Source: Nitzschia sp. pyKryTriq1 (Eukaryota; Bacillariophyta; Bacillariophyceae; Bacillariales; Bacillariaceae). From it: DNA of 64,000 nt. Both the position numbers and the translations under genes were made by a program. The stretch spans positions 1,375,001-1,439,000 of the forward strand of contig OY101122.1 in NCBI GenBank assembly GCA_956465555.1, in the 5' to 3' direction. Shown piece by piece: positions 10,533 to 21,773 of the stretch (the stretch's first letter is position 1; every line of letters starts with the position of its first letter). Under the pieces are notes generated by a model. The model was given only the letters and a program-made list of their open reading frames with translations. It did no database searches and was not told the DNA's origin.

Positions 10533-11730
10533 TCATGCCAAACCCTCTTTGAGCTGGAGCAGTGCACCAGAGTGGTCGGAACAGAGACCCTCTCGCTGCT
10601 CGCCATATCCCAGAATTCGGCATGAAACCACATTGTTGACCACGTTGCCCGGAGATAAAAGAAAGTAATCTAGCCTTTGCCCTTTCCCTTGAAACTTTGC
10701 ATTGTAGCTGGCTCCCGCCTTTGCTAGATGCCCACGCCAGGTGTAGTCTGGTCTATCCCAACGTGTCCGCTGTGAGTTCGTCACGCCATCGGCGTGTAGA
10801 TCCCTCCAAATATCTGCGAAATCCCCATCATTTAGTAGTGCTGCAAAGAGCCTTCGTTCTGCCAGAGTTAAGCTTTTGGATCTTGAGGTGTCGGCAGACT
10901 ACCTTTCTTTCCCACATAGCATTTTTTCTAGACCCGTGCTCGCGGCTTTCCCAGTGAGTCCCATCTCGATAATCTCGAGCCACACTAAAGTCACCACACC
11001 ACAACAACGGCCGGTGCAATGGTTGTTGTTGGCAGTGGTGCAAAATCTTCCGCCGATCTTTCAAAAACCGTAGCATCGAATCGTCCCACTCCCCTCTTCA
11101 GCGAAACGACTCTTCCTTGATGCCGTTGTTTGGTACATATATCTGTATCACATTCATATCCTGAAAGCTAAAAAATTGAAAGCGGCCCTCTGGATGGTTA
11201 CTTCCAGTACCAGTACCACGAGACGACGTCGTTGATTAGCTACTTGCAGCCGCTTTCTTTGGAGCACAAAAGGATTTCATGGAGGTTTGCTTGGCCAACT
11301 TCCTTTTAGCTGGGGACTCATTTGATGAGACTGCCGCTAGCCCTATTTGCTTTCGATCGAATTGAAAGAGCTGCAATAGCAAGTCAATGGCAGAATCGAC
11401 CGAAAAGGCACACTGAGACTTCATATCGAGATCCAGGCGCTTGTGGACAAAAGTCAGAGTTCACGCATATCGCTTGCCTGCTAAGGACCAAACCGGCATG
11501 TAGTCCTGAAACACAGATTCGACCGTATCCTTGACTGCCGCATACTCCGACGGAAGCGGTCGACCTGGTGTGTGCGGATCGGATCGTATGCTTTGAAGAC
11601 ATGCTTCCACTCTCTTCTCGAGCTCTTCGTGCGAGGTTCTGTTTCCGTTTTGGCGCCATGGAAAGTGCTGCCAGCGTGCCAGTTGGGCACCAGCCCGCCA
11701 TTTTGGAGATTCTGGTACTAAATTCTACGT
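10533..11730 (-). pseudogene. decayed AP endonuclease (exonuclease III/APE1-like)
   Basis: Minus-strand similarity to DNA-repair AP endonucleases is spread over several frames. In order it shows QDYMPVWSLAGKRYA, TLTFVHKRL, SAIDLLLQLF, a PIP-box-like KQTSMKSFCAPKK, HPEGRFQFFSFQDMNVIQ, YVPNNGIKEESF, RPLLWCGDFSVARDYRDGTH, AERRLFAALL, and a C-terminal QRLDYFLLSP ... CSDHSGALLQL. One frame holds three stops: TGA after KRYA, TAA after KAAASS, and TGA after EESFR. The C-terminal block is in another frame. Short introns might remove some breaks, but none has convincing sites across the conserved blocks, so decay is preferred. The N-terminal strands were not found. The Asn of the usual GDLN motif is Ser (GDFS), another sign of lost constraint. 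Confidence 0.72.
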
Positions 11731-12074
11731 AAGAATGGCTCGACGTGGTGCACTCTTGTCGCCGGCCGCGCCGAAGAACTCCTACTAAAAGGAACAGAGT
11801 TAGTGTTTTAACGTTTGAATTCGGGACGGTTTGCTTTCTTACGCGCGTGCAGGTAGAACTTTGGTAGAAACGCAGGGCCGACCTGTGACACATTTCAAAC
11901 CGACTTTTGGGAGCAACGCTGCCCCAGTCCAAATCTCGGCGCAAACCTCCACAACAACCCAAACAAACATCAACAATAACCTTGTTGTTGTTGCTTTTCG
12001 TATTTCAACCTTGTGTTGGCTTTTTGATTTATATTCTACCCCTATATCATACTTTATAGAAAGAAGCTAGCACA
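11731..12074. other. intergenic between AP-endonuclease remnant and MCM3
   Basis: Upstream region of both genes, which point away from each other. It has CAACAA-rich runs near 11945-11985. No coding support. Confidence 0.5.
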
Positions 12075-14607
12075 ATGGCGACGTTGATTGAATTACGTGA
12101 CGAGTATGATGTGTTTCTTCGTCAAGAAGTGAGTGTTAGAGTAGTGTGGAAGAACTGGGTTCTCCAGAGGTGCATCTGGACTCATGAATTTGTTTTCTTT
12201 CTTGCCCGTGTTAGCGTTTTGGTTATGTCGACAAAATCAACACTGCTATTGACGATTATAATGACCGTAGCCGCCGTTTGACTGTCAGAGGATGGGGATG
12301 TCCTCGTGTGGATGTTGGAATGGCGGATTTGAGATCCCAGGACAACGGGCAGCTGAGCAGCCGAATGCGCTTAGACCCCTTGCGTCACATGAGAGCTCTG
12401 GAAGCCGCATGCCACGAGATTGCCAACGAAAATCGTCCTGGTTACGACAAAAACGGTAAGAATGACGATTTTGGTCTCTTTCTCAGAGCAATGCTGGAGA
12501 AGTCGTCTCACCGGTGCTTCTTCGTTCGCCCCCGTGCATTCTGCTATGTATATCAGGAGTTAAGATCAAGGTTGCCTTATCGGGTCCCGTTGGAGCGTCA
12601 CCCATGAGCCCACGATCACTTACGTCTTCGGCATTGAGGCAACTTGTTTGTGTAGAGGGTGTGGCCACGAAAGTTTCTGCTATCAAACCGAAGGTAGTCA
12701 AATCGGTGCACTATTGCGAAGCCACCAAACAACACACGGAGCGGGAATACGTGGATTCTACCGACCCCCAGCTTGGATTGCCTCCAATTGATGCAGAAGG
12801 AAAAGAAATGGTTGATAGAATAATCAACGTTACACCAGCCGTCTACCCCACCAAGGACAAGGACGGCAACCCGTTGGAGACGGAGTTTGGACTCTCGGAG
12901 TACAAGGATCACCAAACTATCACTTTGCAAGAGATGCCGGAGAAGGCCCCGATGGGACAGCTTCCTAGATCGGTGGAGCTTATCTTGGATCACGATCTTG
13001 TCGATAGAATCAAGCCTGGGGATCGAGTCATGGTTGTTGGAGTCTACCGCGCATTGGCGCCCTCAGGAAACGGGCAGGCCACCTCCTCTGGCGTCTTCAA
13101 GACTGTCGTACTGGTCAACAACGTCCAGCTTCTCGGAAGGGACACCAGCCAGCTCACATTTTCTCCACAGGACGTGCGAATGATAAAGGAACTTGGCAAA
13201 CGCCCAGATATCTTGTCCATTCTTGGACGGAGTTTGTCACCTTCCATCCATGGACACGCTGTCATTAAAAAGGCGCTCGCGTTGCAGCTGCTTTCTGGAT
13301 GTGAAAAGAACTTGAAGAATGGTACGCACTTGCGTGGAGACATAAATATTCTCATGGTGGGGGACCCCTCTACAGCCAAGTCGCAGCTTCTTCGATCTGC
13401 CATGACTATCGCTCCTCTGGCCGTTTCGACTACCGGAAAAGGAAGTTCCGGCGTGGGTCTCACTGCAGCTGTGACTACCGACCCCGATACCAACGAACGC
13501 CGATTGGAAGCTGGTGCTATGGTCCTCGCAGATCGGGGATTGGTTTGTGTTGATGAGTTCGATAAAATGGGAGAGAACGATCGAGTTGCCATTCACGAAG
13601 CAATGGAACAACAGACGGTTACCATCGCCAAGGCGGGTATTCACGCGAGTCTCAACGCTCGGTGTTCTGTATTGGCTGCCGCCAACCCGGTCTTTGGACA
13701 GTACGATCGCTCACGGCGCATCCAAGAGAACATCGGCTTGCCTGATTCATTGCTCAGTCGTTTTGACTTGTTGTTTGTGGTCCTTGACCACATGGATCCG
13801 GAAACCGATCGGAAGATTGCTAGCCATGTCATACGGGGACATCGATACCGACCCGAACATGGAACTGCCGGTCACGACAGTGATTATGATGATGACGACT
13901 CGGACGATGACATGGATGACGAACAACGCGTCCACTCCGTCTGGCAACGAAATCGCCACAGCTCTCATCAAGGGGAATATAGTGACGAGGATCCTCACAG
14001 CGATGACATCTTGCAACACGATTTCTTGAGAAAGTATCTCCACTTTGCCAAGAATCGCATTAAGCCGGAACTGACAGAGGAAGCCCGAGAGTTTATTGCC
14101 AATCGCTACGCAGAGATGCGATGCAAGTCAGACGAGCGAACTCTACCAGTCACTGCACGTACACTCGAAACTGTCATTCGTTTGGCCAGTGCACACGCCA
14201 AGGCTCGTCTCAGCCACGTTGTGGAGGCTGGAGCGGACTGTGAGGTCGCCATGGACATTTTGAGCTTTGCCTTGTACCATGACAACAACTCGACCATCAG
14301 TCCTGCTGAGGGGGATGAGGAAGAAACTCCGGAACCGGTCGAAGTTTCTGATGAAGGGGAACCTGGAGATTCAGACTCGGACGAGCCTGCCTCCAAGAAA
14401 CAACGTTTGGACGCTCCAGACGAAGAACAACAACTCCAAGATCTGAAGCGCCGTGTGTGGGATCAGATTACTCGCGGGAGCGGCGAAGCTGCTATCGACG
14501 AACTACTCGTTGGGGAGGACCGCGATCAACTTGCTGAAGCTTTGGAGGCTTTGGAAGAAGAGGGTCGCATTATGAGTCAGGAAGGCATGGTTTACACCAT
14601 GGACTAG
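12075..14607 (+). CDS. MCM3: replicative helicase subunit MCM3
   Basis: Subunit of the MCM2-7 hexamer that licenses origins and unwinds DNA. Exons 12075-12128, 12215-12455 and 12557-14607 (introns of 86 and 101 bases) give 781 residues. MCM3 identity comes from FGLSEYKDHQTITLQEMPEK and GQLPRSVELILD. The AAA+ core has Walker A GDPSTAKSQ (about residue 366), Walker B CVDEFDKM, sensor region AAANPVFGQYD and arginine finger SLLSRFD (about 495). The C-terminus has an acidic Asp/Glu insert, a KKQR basic patch that could be part of a nuclear signal, and a winged-helix-like end (IDELLVGEDRDQLAEAL). The splice sites restore phase exactly. Family length is normal. Confidence 0.95.
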
Positions 14608-14889
14608 TAGAGGCTACTATAATACCATCGTAAGACTATAACTTTAAAAAAAAAACAGCCTTCCTACTACCCGGTTATATTTTAAATATTACGGATGCTG
14701 ACATTGCTCTAGGGTAATGGAACGCAATCCAGCGCAGATTTTCACCTGCACGATGAGAAGGGTCAGCTCGAGCACTACTACGACTAAACTGCTGTGCCAG
14801 TAGGGACACTACCGGTATGTACGAACTACAGGGACGAGTGGGACGGTGTAAATGCAGTCTGTAGTATTCCACAGGTAATAGTAGTTTCG

Positions 14890-15419
14890 CTATCTCAAGT
14901 TACTACCCGTGGGCAATTCATAAATCTTGATTAGATGCCCCCCTTTTCGAAATCGGAACGATCCGTACGCGAGCGCCATGATGAACATGAGAACAATCGC
15001 GATCCAATTGAGGAACGAATGCCGATCGGTGAATTGTGCTCGGAGGACCGCCAGGGTCTGTAATGCGTAGCACACCACCAGCCCCTCGCAGATGTGCTTT
15101 CGAAATCGCCCGTCGTCCACTGCTCGTGCGTGCCATAAGATCCATCCACATGCCAATCGAAGGCAGCCGTACAATCTTTTTGTTCCAACAACACAGTGAC
15201 AAAAAGGTAAGAAGAAGAATAATTAGTGCAGTAGGTTCAATTCATACTTGTATCGCCAACAACTTACCTCAGTGTTTCATGGACAGAGTGGTTGTAGGAA
15301 CCACCACTTATTTTCGCTAGCAGTCCATGAGGTGCAAGGAGGGCCAGCGTTCCAAAGACGGCGGAAAAACATGAATCGAACGCGAGGAGACGGTCAAGCT
15401 GTTCTCGTGGATTATCCAT
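14890..15419 (-). CDS. small multi-pass membrane protein, unrecognised family
   Basis: Exons 15268-15419 and 14890-15175 over a 92-base intron (GTAAGT...AAAAAG) give 145 residues. The joined product starts MDNPREQLDRLLAFDSCFSA, passes HETLRLYGCLRLACGWILWHA and ends after two hydrophobic helices (LNWIAIVLMFIMALAYGSF). It looks like a four-helix membrane protein of a type common in eukaryotes and bacteria, similar in layout to DUF4345-like proteins, but I cannot name it. The N-terminal helix FGTLALLAPHGLLA and the Arg at the splice junction fit a continuous fold. Its 5' end lies about 180 bases from a palindromic MITE. Confidence 0.75.
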
Positions 15420-16630
15420 CGTGTTGTTTGCAAAAGATAAGAGTATGTATCGATTGTTGCTCCTCCGTCATGGTCGACAACAAACCCAGAAGAACAAAAG
15501 TAGTTGTTCAAGGAGGTGGGAGGTGGGAAATAAGCAAGGAATTTTTGTTACGAAAGAAGCGCGCGTCCATCCGTCCGCCGTCAACATCATGACACATCAT
15601 AAACCGCTTTGCGCAAGAGCGGGGCCACAAAAATATTTTTCACCTTTTTCCGCTTTCTCCGCGCATTTGCGTGTTGAGCGTTTTACCCAAAAATGAAAAT
15701 CGCGGTTTTGGTTTCACCACGCAAATGCGCGCTGAAAGCGGAAAAAGATGAAAAATATTTTTGTGGCCCCGCTGCTCTCGCTCAAAGCGGTTTATGACAC
15801 ATCAACATTGATGATGATTCTTCTTCTTCTGTCTGTGGTCCGTCCGGCACCAACAATCTTGTAGTCGACCCATTCGACTTGGCTTGTTTTCAAAATCCCA
15901 ACCGTCGGCGCTTTGTCGAGCAAACTTCACAAGACCCGCGTTTCACATTATGAGCGCGATGGAGGGTCGACAGGCGTTCTGCGACACGAAATTATCAGTT
16001 GATCGGCACAAGGCTTATTTCTTTCATCGCCAGTCTATGTCGCAATATCGTTTGAAATCAATTCAATCTTCAGTTTGTAGGCTGGGAATATTGTTTTGAA
16101 ACAAACGAAAATCAAATACCATTAAGTAATTTATGTCGCACGACACGGACAAGTCGTTTCATCAACATTCATACTGGTATGCTTTAATGTTCAGGGACTC
16201 GGTGTTCGCACTTGTAAACGCCTCAAACGTTCACATTTCGAATGTGTGTGTAACGCGGGAACTCGTACTGCTTTCACGGTAGGGCCCGTTGAAATCTGGC
16301 GCAAACGATCGATGAACACGCTCCCCAAAAGCAACTGTCGCAATAGAGGACGTGCCTCTCTTGCTCATCTCGTTCGCTCGCTTCGACAGAAGGAAGCTGC
16401 GTCTCTACCGCACTTGTACTCTACTAGTAGTCTACTCACAGCATCCGTCTTATTGTGCAGCGATACGTGTGTTGGACTAAGTTGTTCTATTCTGTGGTTG
16501 CTGGTTGGTACACACAAGTACTCGACATTGAATACGACGAAGACGACGACATTGGTTGGCATTTGCATCGATCCCAGATTCTCTGAAATCGTTGATAGTT
16601 CGCTTGTGCTCCTTTATTTCTCTTGTTGCA
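15420..16630. other. intergenic; contains a palindromic MITE
   Basis: Apart from the element at 15600-15794, no gene is supported. Bases 16250-16630 are probably promoter and 5' UTR of the Polo-like kinase. Confidence 0.55.
15600..15794. mobile_element. 195-bp MITE with long terminal inverted repeats and target duplication
   Basis: The two ends (TAAACCGCTTTG... and ...AAAGCGGTTTA) are inverted repeats of roughly 80 bases each, sharing GCGGGGCCACAAAAATATTT and CGCATTTGCGTG, around a short spacer. The flanks carry a 10-base direct repeat TGACACATCA at 15590-15599 and 15795-15804, up to 11 bases if one base shared with the palindrome is counted. It has no coding capacity. Long inverted repeats with a 9-11-base duplication fit a Mutator-like non-autonomous element; hAT (8 bases) is the alternative. 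Confidence 0.85.
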
Positions 16631-19251
16631 ATGACTGAAGTTCAGCGTCTTGGCAGGTTGCCTTTGCAATCGCGAAACCCCAACACAATCGGCGCTTTGG
16701 GCAGTTTTAACAATTCCTCGACAGAAGGTTACGATTCGAAAGAGATTGGACTTTCCAAATTGGAATCTTCGGGCAACGAAAACAACAATAGATTAACTTC
16801 TTCCGCGTCCTATGGCGCGCCTTCTCTGCGTCGCCACAATAGCACCAGCGATGTTCGCGACGCCCCAGAGGTCGCTGGTGCAGCTCGGAGTGGCAAAATT
16901 CCCCATCCTGCAGTTGTGTCACGTTCTTCGTCGTCCCCGACAGTGACTACAGCGGACGAAGAAACCGTGATTATCGAGGAGAAGCGTCGTCGGGTGAATG
17001 GTGAGGGTTACACGCTACATCGCTACCTTCGTGGAAGACTGCTGGGGAAGGGTGGATTTGCCAAAGTTTATCTGTGCACGGCATTGGATACGAACAAGGC
17101 GTACGCCATCAAAATCGTCCCGAAGGCCAACCTGGTGAAAGCTCGAGCCCGTCAAAAAGTACGTTTCTTCGCCTTCTCTTCCGACTTGCGGAATGACGTG
17201 TTCAATGTTGTGATTCATCCTCTAACTGTTGCCTCGCACACTATAGCTGCAAGCCGAAATCAAAATTCATCGCACTCTGAAACACACGAATGTTTGTGAG
17301 TACAAGCATTTTTTCGAGGATCGGCAAAATTGCTACATCCTGCTGGAGCTCTGCCACAACCAGAGTATGAACGAAATGATCAAACGACGCAAGCGACTTA
17401 CTGAAGCTGAAACCGCATTTTTTGGAAGACAGCTTCTCCAAGCTGTACATTATCTTCACGAAAATCTAGTGATTCATCGCGATCTGAAGCTTGGGAATCT
17501 GTTCCTGGATAGGAACATGAACATCAAAGTTGGTGATTTGGGTCTGGCAACCAAACTGGAGAATGCCGACGAGAAGAGAAAAACCATTTGTGGTACTCCC
17601 AACTATATTGCACCAGAAGTGATTCAGGGGGATCGCGCCACACGGGGTCACTCATTCGAAGTCGATATTTGGTCAATGGGAGTTATTTTGTACACTTGCA
17701 TGTGTGGTAGACCTCCGTACGAAGCAAAGGACGTCAAAGCAACTTACCAGCGAATCCTGGCGAACGAGTACAGTTTTCCAAAGGATGTCAAGATTTCGGA
17801 CAGTGCAAAGGACATCATTCGCTCTATGCTTCAGTCCAAGCCTTCGGATCGCCCCAAGTTGGATCAAATTGCTATGCACCCGTTCTTCACGCAGCAGCCT
17901 ATCCCACAATCTTTACCCTCTACCGCGACGCACGTAGCACCACAATGGGTTGAAAATGAATACGGTGAATTGGTGGTTGCCTCAGCAAAGAATCCCAAGC
18001 TAGAAGGGTCATCCAAGCCCGGGCTTCCACTAACGAACTCGCTTCGAAGACCTTTTGCGTCCAGAGATGTAAATGTTGACCGCGCAACGACAACGGACCG
18101 ACAAAAAGCTCCGTCCAAACAAGGTAGAGACGTAATGGAAGGCGCCATGAAGAATGCACTCTCGGCACTGGCAAACATTGGTGGAGTTGTCAGAAGTCCA
18201 TCTCCGGCAGTTGCCCCAGCACCGCAGCCCGCCTTTAGAGTGTTTGACGAAACGGAAAGCAGTAGGCGTTCAAAAGGCTCCCCACCTTCCCAGGCACTTC
18301 AAATGGAGGAAGATATTGTGAGTCGCACCGCGGCTATGTCAATCCGGGCACAAGATTCCTCGCCTTTCCATTCGGCCATGACGTCACCGACTGCCGAGTT
18401 ATCCGGCAATCCTTCAGCCATCCCACAAGAGCACGATACTCTCATTCTTCATAACATGATTGAACGCATCGATTCGGTTCTAGAGGTGACGTCGCGACGG
18501 TCCTATTCTCACGTCCATCCCGATTCTCCTAGCCTCACAGCTTTTGCAAGAGGCGGTCCGCAGAGATGGGTTTCTCGCTATGTCGACTACACAAGCAAGT
18601 ATGGTCTCGGTTTTCTTCTGAACGATGGAAGGTATGTTGAGATAGTTGAAAGAATTCGCAATTTATTTCTCTGCTCGGGCCTAACGTTCTCTCTCTCTCT
18701 CTTGTCTCAGTTCTGGTGTCTACTTCAACGACTCGACGAAAACGGTGCTGGAGCCGGACGGTGAAAGCTTCCAGTACATCGAGAGAAAGAAGTCGGAATC
18801 AGACTCTGTTCGTCGTGGCGATCCTGTTACCGTCGCGCACACTTTGTCTCAGTATCCAGACGAGTTGCAGAAGAAGGTCACTCTCTTGAAACACTTTCGT
18901 AACTATTTGATCGAGCAGCAGAAGAAAGCTGATGAGGAAGAATACTTTGCGTCGTTTTCAGGTCAAAAATCCCGGTCTGGGCAACCTCTCGTTTATCTGA
19001 AGAAATGGGTACGGACCAAGCACGCCATCTTCTTCCGTCTTAGCGACCACACCGTTCAAATAGTGTTCTACGACCACACAGAAGTGCTGCTGACCCCTGA
19101 TGAGCGTCACATCACGTACGTCGATAAGCAACGCAACCGCAACACTTACTATCTGACTGATGAGCTAGTAGGACATAACACTGAGATCGCCAAACGACTC
19201 AAATATACCAAAGAGATTTTGCAGCAACTGGTTACCGGACAAAAGCACTGA
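16631..19251 (+). CDS. PLK: Polo-like kinase (mitotic Ser/Thr kinase)
   Basis: Kinase of mitotic entry, centrosome function and cytokinesis. Exons 16631-17158, 17247-18631 and 18711-19251 give 817 residues. The N-terminal approximately 130 residues are disordered. The kinase domain has glycine loop GKGGFAKVY (about 137), AIKIVPK lysine, HRDLKLGN (about 252), KTICGTPNYIAPE activation loop with the T210-equivalent Thr, and DVDIWS-type EVDIWSMGV. The metal-binding motif is DLG rather than DFG. A Ser/Pro-rich linker precedes polo box 1 (RWVSRYVDYTSKYGLGF, about 616) and polo box 2 (KKWVRTKHAIFFRLSDHTVQ, about 734). The phosphopeptide pincer that is His-Thr-Lys in human PLK1 reads His-Thr-Glu here (YDHTEVLL). 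The splice phases join cleanly. Confidence 0.94.
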
Positions 19252-19555
19252 ATTTCTTCTGTAAATCCAGTGATCCGGTGATCAACCTTCATACTCTGCT
19301 GGTGGAAATCAGAGAGCACTCAGCTCTCTTCCCTGTTTTGATGTCGAACCTAGCGTAAGAGATTTACAAATCGCTAATAATATTATAATTGAAACTACTC
19401 CTTTCAGTACGGATGTTAGCTAGTATTACGTTGCCATCTTTGGCGCGATGGCTGAATTCAGGCGAAACCCGTGCAGTTTTTTAAAGATTTCAATTGATCG
19501 AAGCTAGAAATGCAGTATTAGGCTACCAATAAATAATGGTCCTATCTTCCTCGAC
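19252..19555. other. short convergent intergenic stretch
   Basis: Shared 3' flank of the PLK gene (plus) and RPN10 (minus), AT-rich. Nothing else seen. Confidence 0.5.
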
Positions 19556-20788
19556 CTACTCTTTCTTGTCGGCTTCCTTCTTCTTGTCCTCTTCGCCCTC
19601 CTTATCCCCTTGCAAGTTTTGCAACGCACTTTGAATGGAAGGATCATTGGGATCCACACCAGGCAGGGTGCCAAGCAACTGGTTGACAAACTGTGGGTCC
19701 TGGAACTGTTGCTGCCCCGATGTGGATTCACCTTCCATCTGCTGCTCCGTTTGCATGCTCATTTGAAGAGCAAGCTGCATGGCAGCAGCTTCGTCATCTT
19801 CATCCATGGCCGCAGCGGGCTTTGCTTCTTCTGTGGACGCGGCTGTTTTGGGTTCGTTTTCGTTCATGGACATAGCAAGAGCTTGTTGCAAGAGCGCTTC
19901 TTCTTCACTCAACCCCATATCCATGGCGCTCATGGCTACTGCGTCGGCAGGCGCTGGAGCATCCGTCATTTCCGCATCCTTGGACTCTTCGCCGGCCGCA
20001 GCTTGCTCGGCCGCTTGCTGCGCTGCCATTCGCTCTTGCCGAGCACGTTCTTCTTCCATACTCACTCTCAAAGCCATGGCCAATTCGGGGTCCATGTTTG
20101 GATCGACACCGCCAAAGTCGGCAAAGCCACCCATATCGCCGCCTCCTGCATTACCCGTCGCTGCTGCAGCAGCGGCGGAGGCCGCAAAGGCTGAGCCGCC
20201 CGACCCACCATGAACGATGGGGCTACTGGCCAGGACATCGCTAGGCAAGACCCCTGCTGGAATAGTGACCAGATGGCAAGTCCGCTCGGCGCCATCGTCG
20301 GAGCGACCGTTTGCGGCATCGACGAGCTCTTTGAGCTTCTCTTCGTTGCTCTCCAGCTCTCCCATGGCTACTACGTCGATAGCCACGTTGTTCTTCTTCA
20401 GTTGCCGTCCCGCTTTGGCAAGAGCACGAGAGTCCACATTATCCAAAGGACTTCCCACAAACAGGACAATCCTCTGACTCCCGTTCTTGTTGCGGCGATG
20501 CTTCAGGGCCAAACTCGCCACTTGGACCGACGCAGTCACATCCTTGGTCTTGCTAACAATCCCCATGTCGTGCAAGGCGTTCAAGATCTTACCGACATCG
20601 TCCGTGGGACTCACCAGCAATTCTGTGCCCGCGCTCACACCTACCGTGGATTCAGGATGGGACTGCGTCTTGGCGCCCACCAACAAGTTGGCCGCATCTT
20701 GCTGGGCTTCCAATCGAGTAGGAATGTAATCTCCATTCCGCATATACTCGGAATTGTCGAGCAATATCATGCAAGATTCGAGAGGCAT
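19556..20788 (-). CDS. RPN10: 26S proteasome ubiquitin receptor RPN10 (S5a)
   Basis: Regulatory-particle subunit that captures polyubiquitinated proteins. It is a single exon of 410 residues. The N-terminal VWA domain (about 1-190) starts MPLESCMILLDNSEYMRNGD and contains LEAQQDAANL and IVLFVGSP, all typical of RPN10. Three ubiquitin-interacting motifs follow: DPELAMALRVSMEEE (about 225), EEEALLQQALAMSM (about 295) and DEAAAMQLALQMSM (about 330). An Ala/Gly-rich linker and a lysine/glutamate tail (EEDKKKEADKKE) complete it. Three motifs place it nearer plant and animal forms than yeast, which has one. A long plus-strand frame across this gene is a shadow. Confidence 0.96.
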   Translation of the reverse strand: MPLESCMILLDNSEYMRNGDYIPTRLEAQQDAANLLVGAKTQSHPESTVGVSAGTELLVSPTDDVGKILNALHDMGIVSKTKDVTASVQVASLALKHRRNKNGSQRIVLFVGSPLDNVDSRALAKAGRQLKKNNVAIDVVAMGELESNEEKLKELVDAANGRSDDGAERTCHLVTIPAGVLPSDVLASSPIVHGGSGGSAFAASAAAAAATGNAGGGDMGGFADFGGVDPNMDPELAMALRVSMEEERARQERMAAQQAAEQAAAGEESKDAEMTDAPAPADAVAMSAMDMGLSEEEALLQQALAMSMNENEPKTAASTEEAKPAAAMDEDDEAAAMQLALQMSMQTEQQMEGESTSGQQQFQDPQFVNQLLGTLPGVDPNDPSIQSALQNLQGDKEGEEDKKKEADKKE

Positions 20789-21260
20789 ATTGATGTGAGA
20801 CTAATTGAAGAATTAGGAATGGAAAATACTCGCCTTCGCTTAGACACGAATGCTGCTACTGAGAGGGGTAGAATAGGTGATGACGTTATGGTTATGTTGA
20901 CTCGAAATTTTACTTCCTTCAAGAGACAAAATAGGCAGAGGAGAGAGACAGCGCCATCGCCGGCTCTCATCTCTCGCGTTGGAGACAACAACAACTACAG
21001 TATCGACAACTATGTGTACCTGTACCGGTACCGGTAACGGTCGTCCTGGTCGACCGTTTTCGACACGCTTCGGCGGATGTCGCTGCAGAATGGACTTGAA
21101 CGACTCGAACGATGTCGCCCCGCTCGACCGTCGGTCGTCGGTCGTTCTCTATGTGGTCGACTGGGTCAACAAACTATTTTCAGTGGCGCAGGCGCGAGGG
21201 GATACCCTTGGGTACATCTCCTTGCCTCGTCCTTGTCAAGGTGTGAAGGGATGGCGGGCG

Positions 21261-21423
21261 GGTTTTTAAAGCTAATTAATCTAGAAATCCGAAGTTGGGA
21301 GTTGCGATACCGAAGTTGACTCGATGATCTTATGAGATCCATCGGTCGTCTCTCTTGGTATCGGTTTCAGGTTTGGGTGTTCGTTCGACTTCTTGTCTGT
21401 CCTTCGTTCGTTGGGGGTAGCCA
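21261..21423. repeat. 163-bp direct repeat, copy 1
   Basis: Identical by eye to 21457-21619; the copies are 33 bases apart. The last about 60 bases recur inverted at 46827-46886. It begins GGTTTTTAAAGC and ends GTTGGGGGTAGCCA. No coding content recognised. Confidence 0.9.
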
Positions 21424-21456
21424 TGGCGCAGGCGCCAACAAACCCTCAACTCCAGT

Positions 21457-21619
21457 GGTTTTTAAAGCTAATTAATCTAGAAATCCGAAGTTGGGAGTTG
21501 CGATACCGAAGTTGACTCGATGATCTTATGAGATCCATCGGTCGTCTCTCTTGGTATCGGTTTCAGGTTTGGGTGTTCGTTCGACTTCTTGTCTGTCCTT
21601 CGTTCGTTGGGGGTAGCCA
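21457..21619. repeat. 163-bp direct repeat, copy 2
   Basis: Second copy of the repeat at 21261-21423. Perfect identity means a recent duplication or ongoing conversion. Confidence 0.9.
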
Positions 21620-21635
21620 GTACGGCTGCTTCTCT

Positions 21636-21680
21636 ACCGGTACCTGGTACAGTACCAGGTACCGGTACCTGGTATTGTAG
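21636..21680. repeat. GGTACC palindrome cluster
   Basis: ACCGGTACCTGGTACAGTACC followed by AGGTACCGGTACCTGG. The two halves are near-inverted copies and could form a long hairpin. Confidence 0.75.
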
Positions 21681-21773
21681 TCTACCATGCTGAAGGTACA
21701 GAAAAGCAGAACAGCGTAACTGTAGGTAGTAGTGAAGAGTAGAAAAAAGTCGAAGTGTTTTATTATTCTAGAG

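Larger units (their letters stand above)
20789..21773. other. intergenic with direct repeats and GTAC palindromes
   Basis: No gene supported. It holds a GTACC cluster (about 21010-21040), the duplicated 163-base repeat at 21261 and 21457, and a GGTACC cluster at 21636-21680. Confidence 0.6.

Noticed and set aside
11384-11962. 192-codon minus-strand frame as a separate gene
   Set aside because: It runs through the AP-endonuclease remnant in a different frame, and its own product has no domain.
20210-21037. 275-codon plus-strand frame over RPN10
   Set aside because: It is antisense to a certain gene, and its composition mirrors the RPN10 codons.
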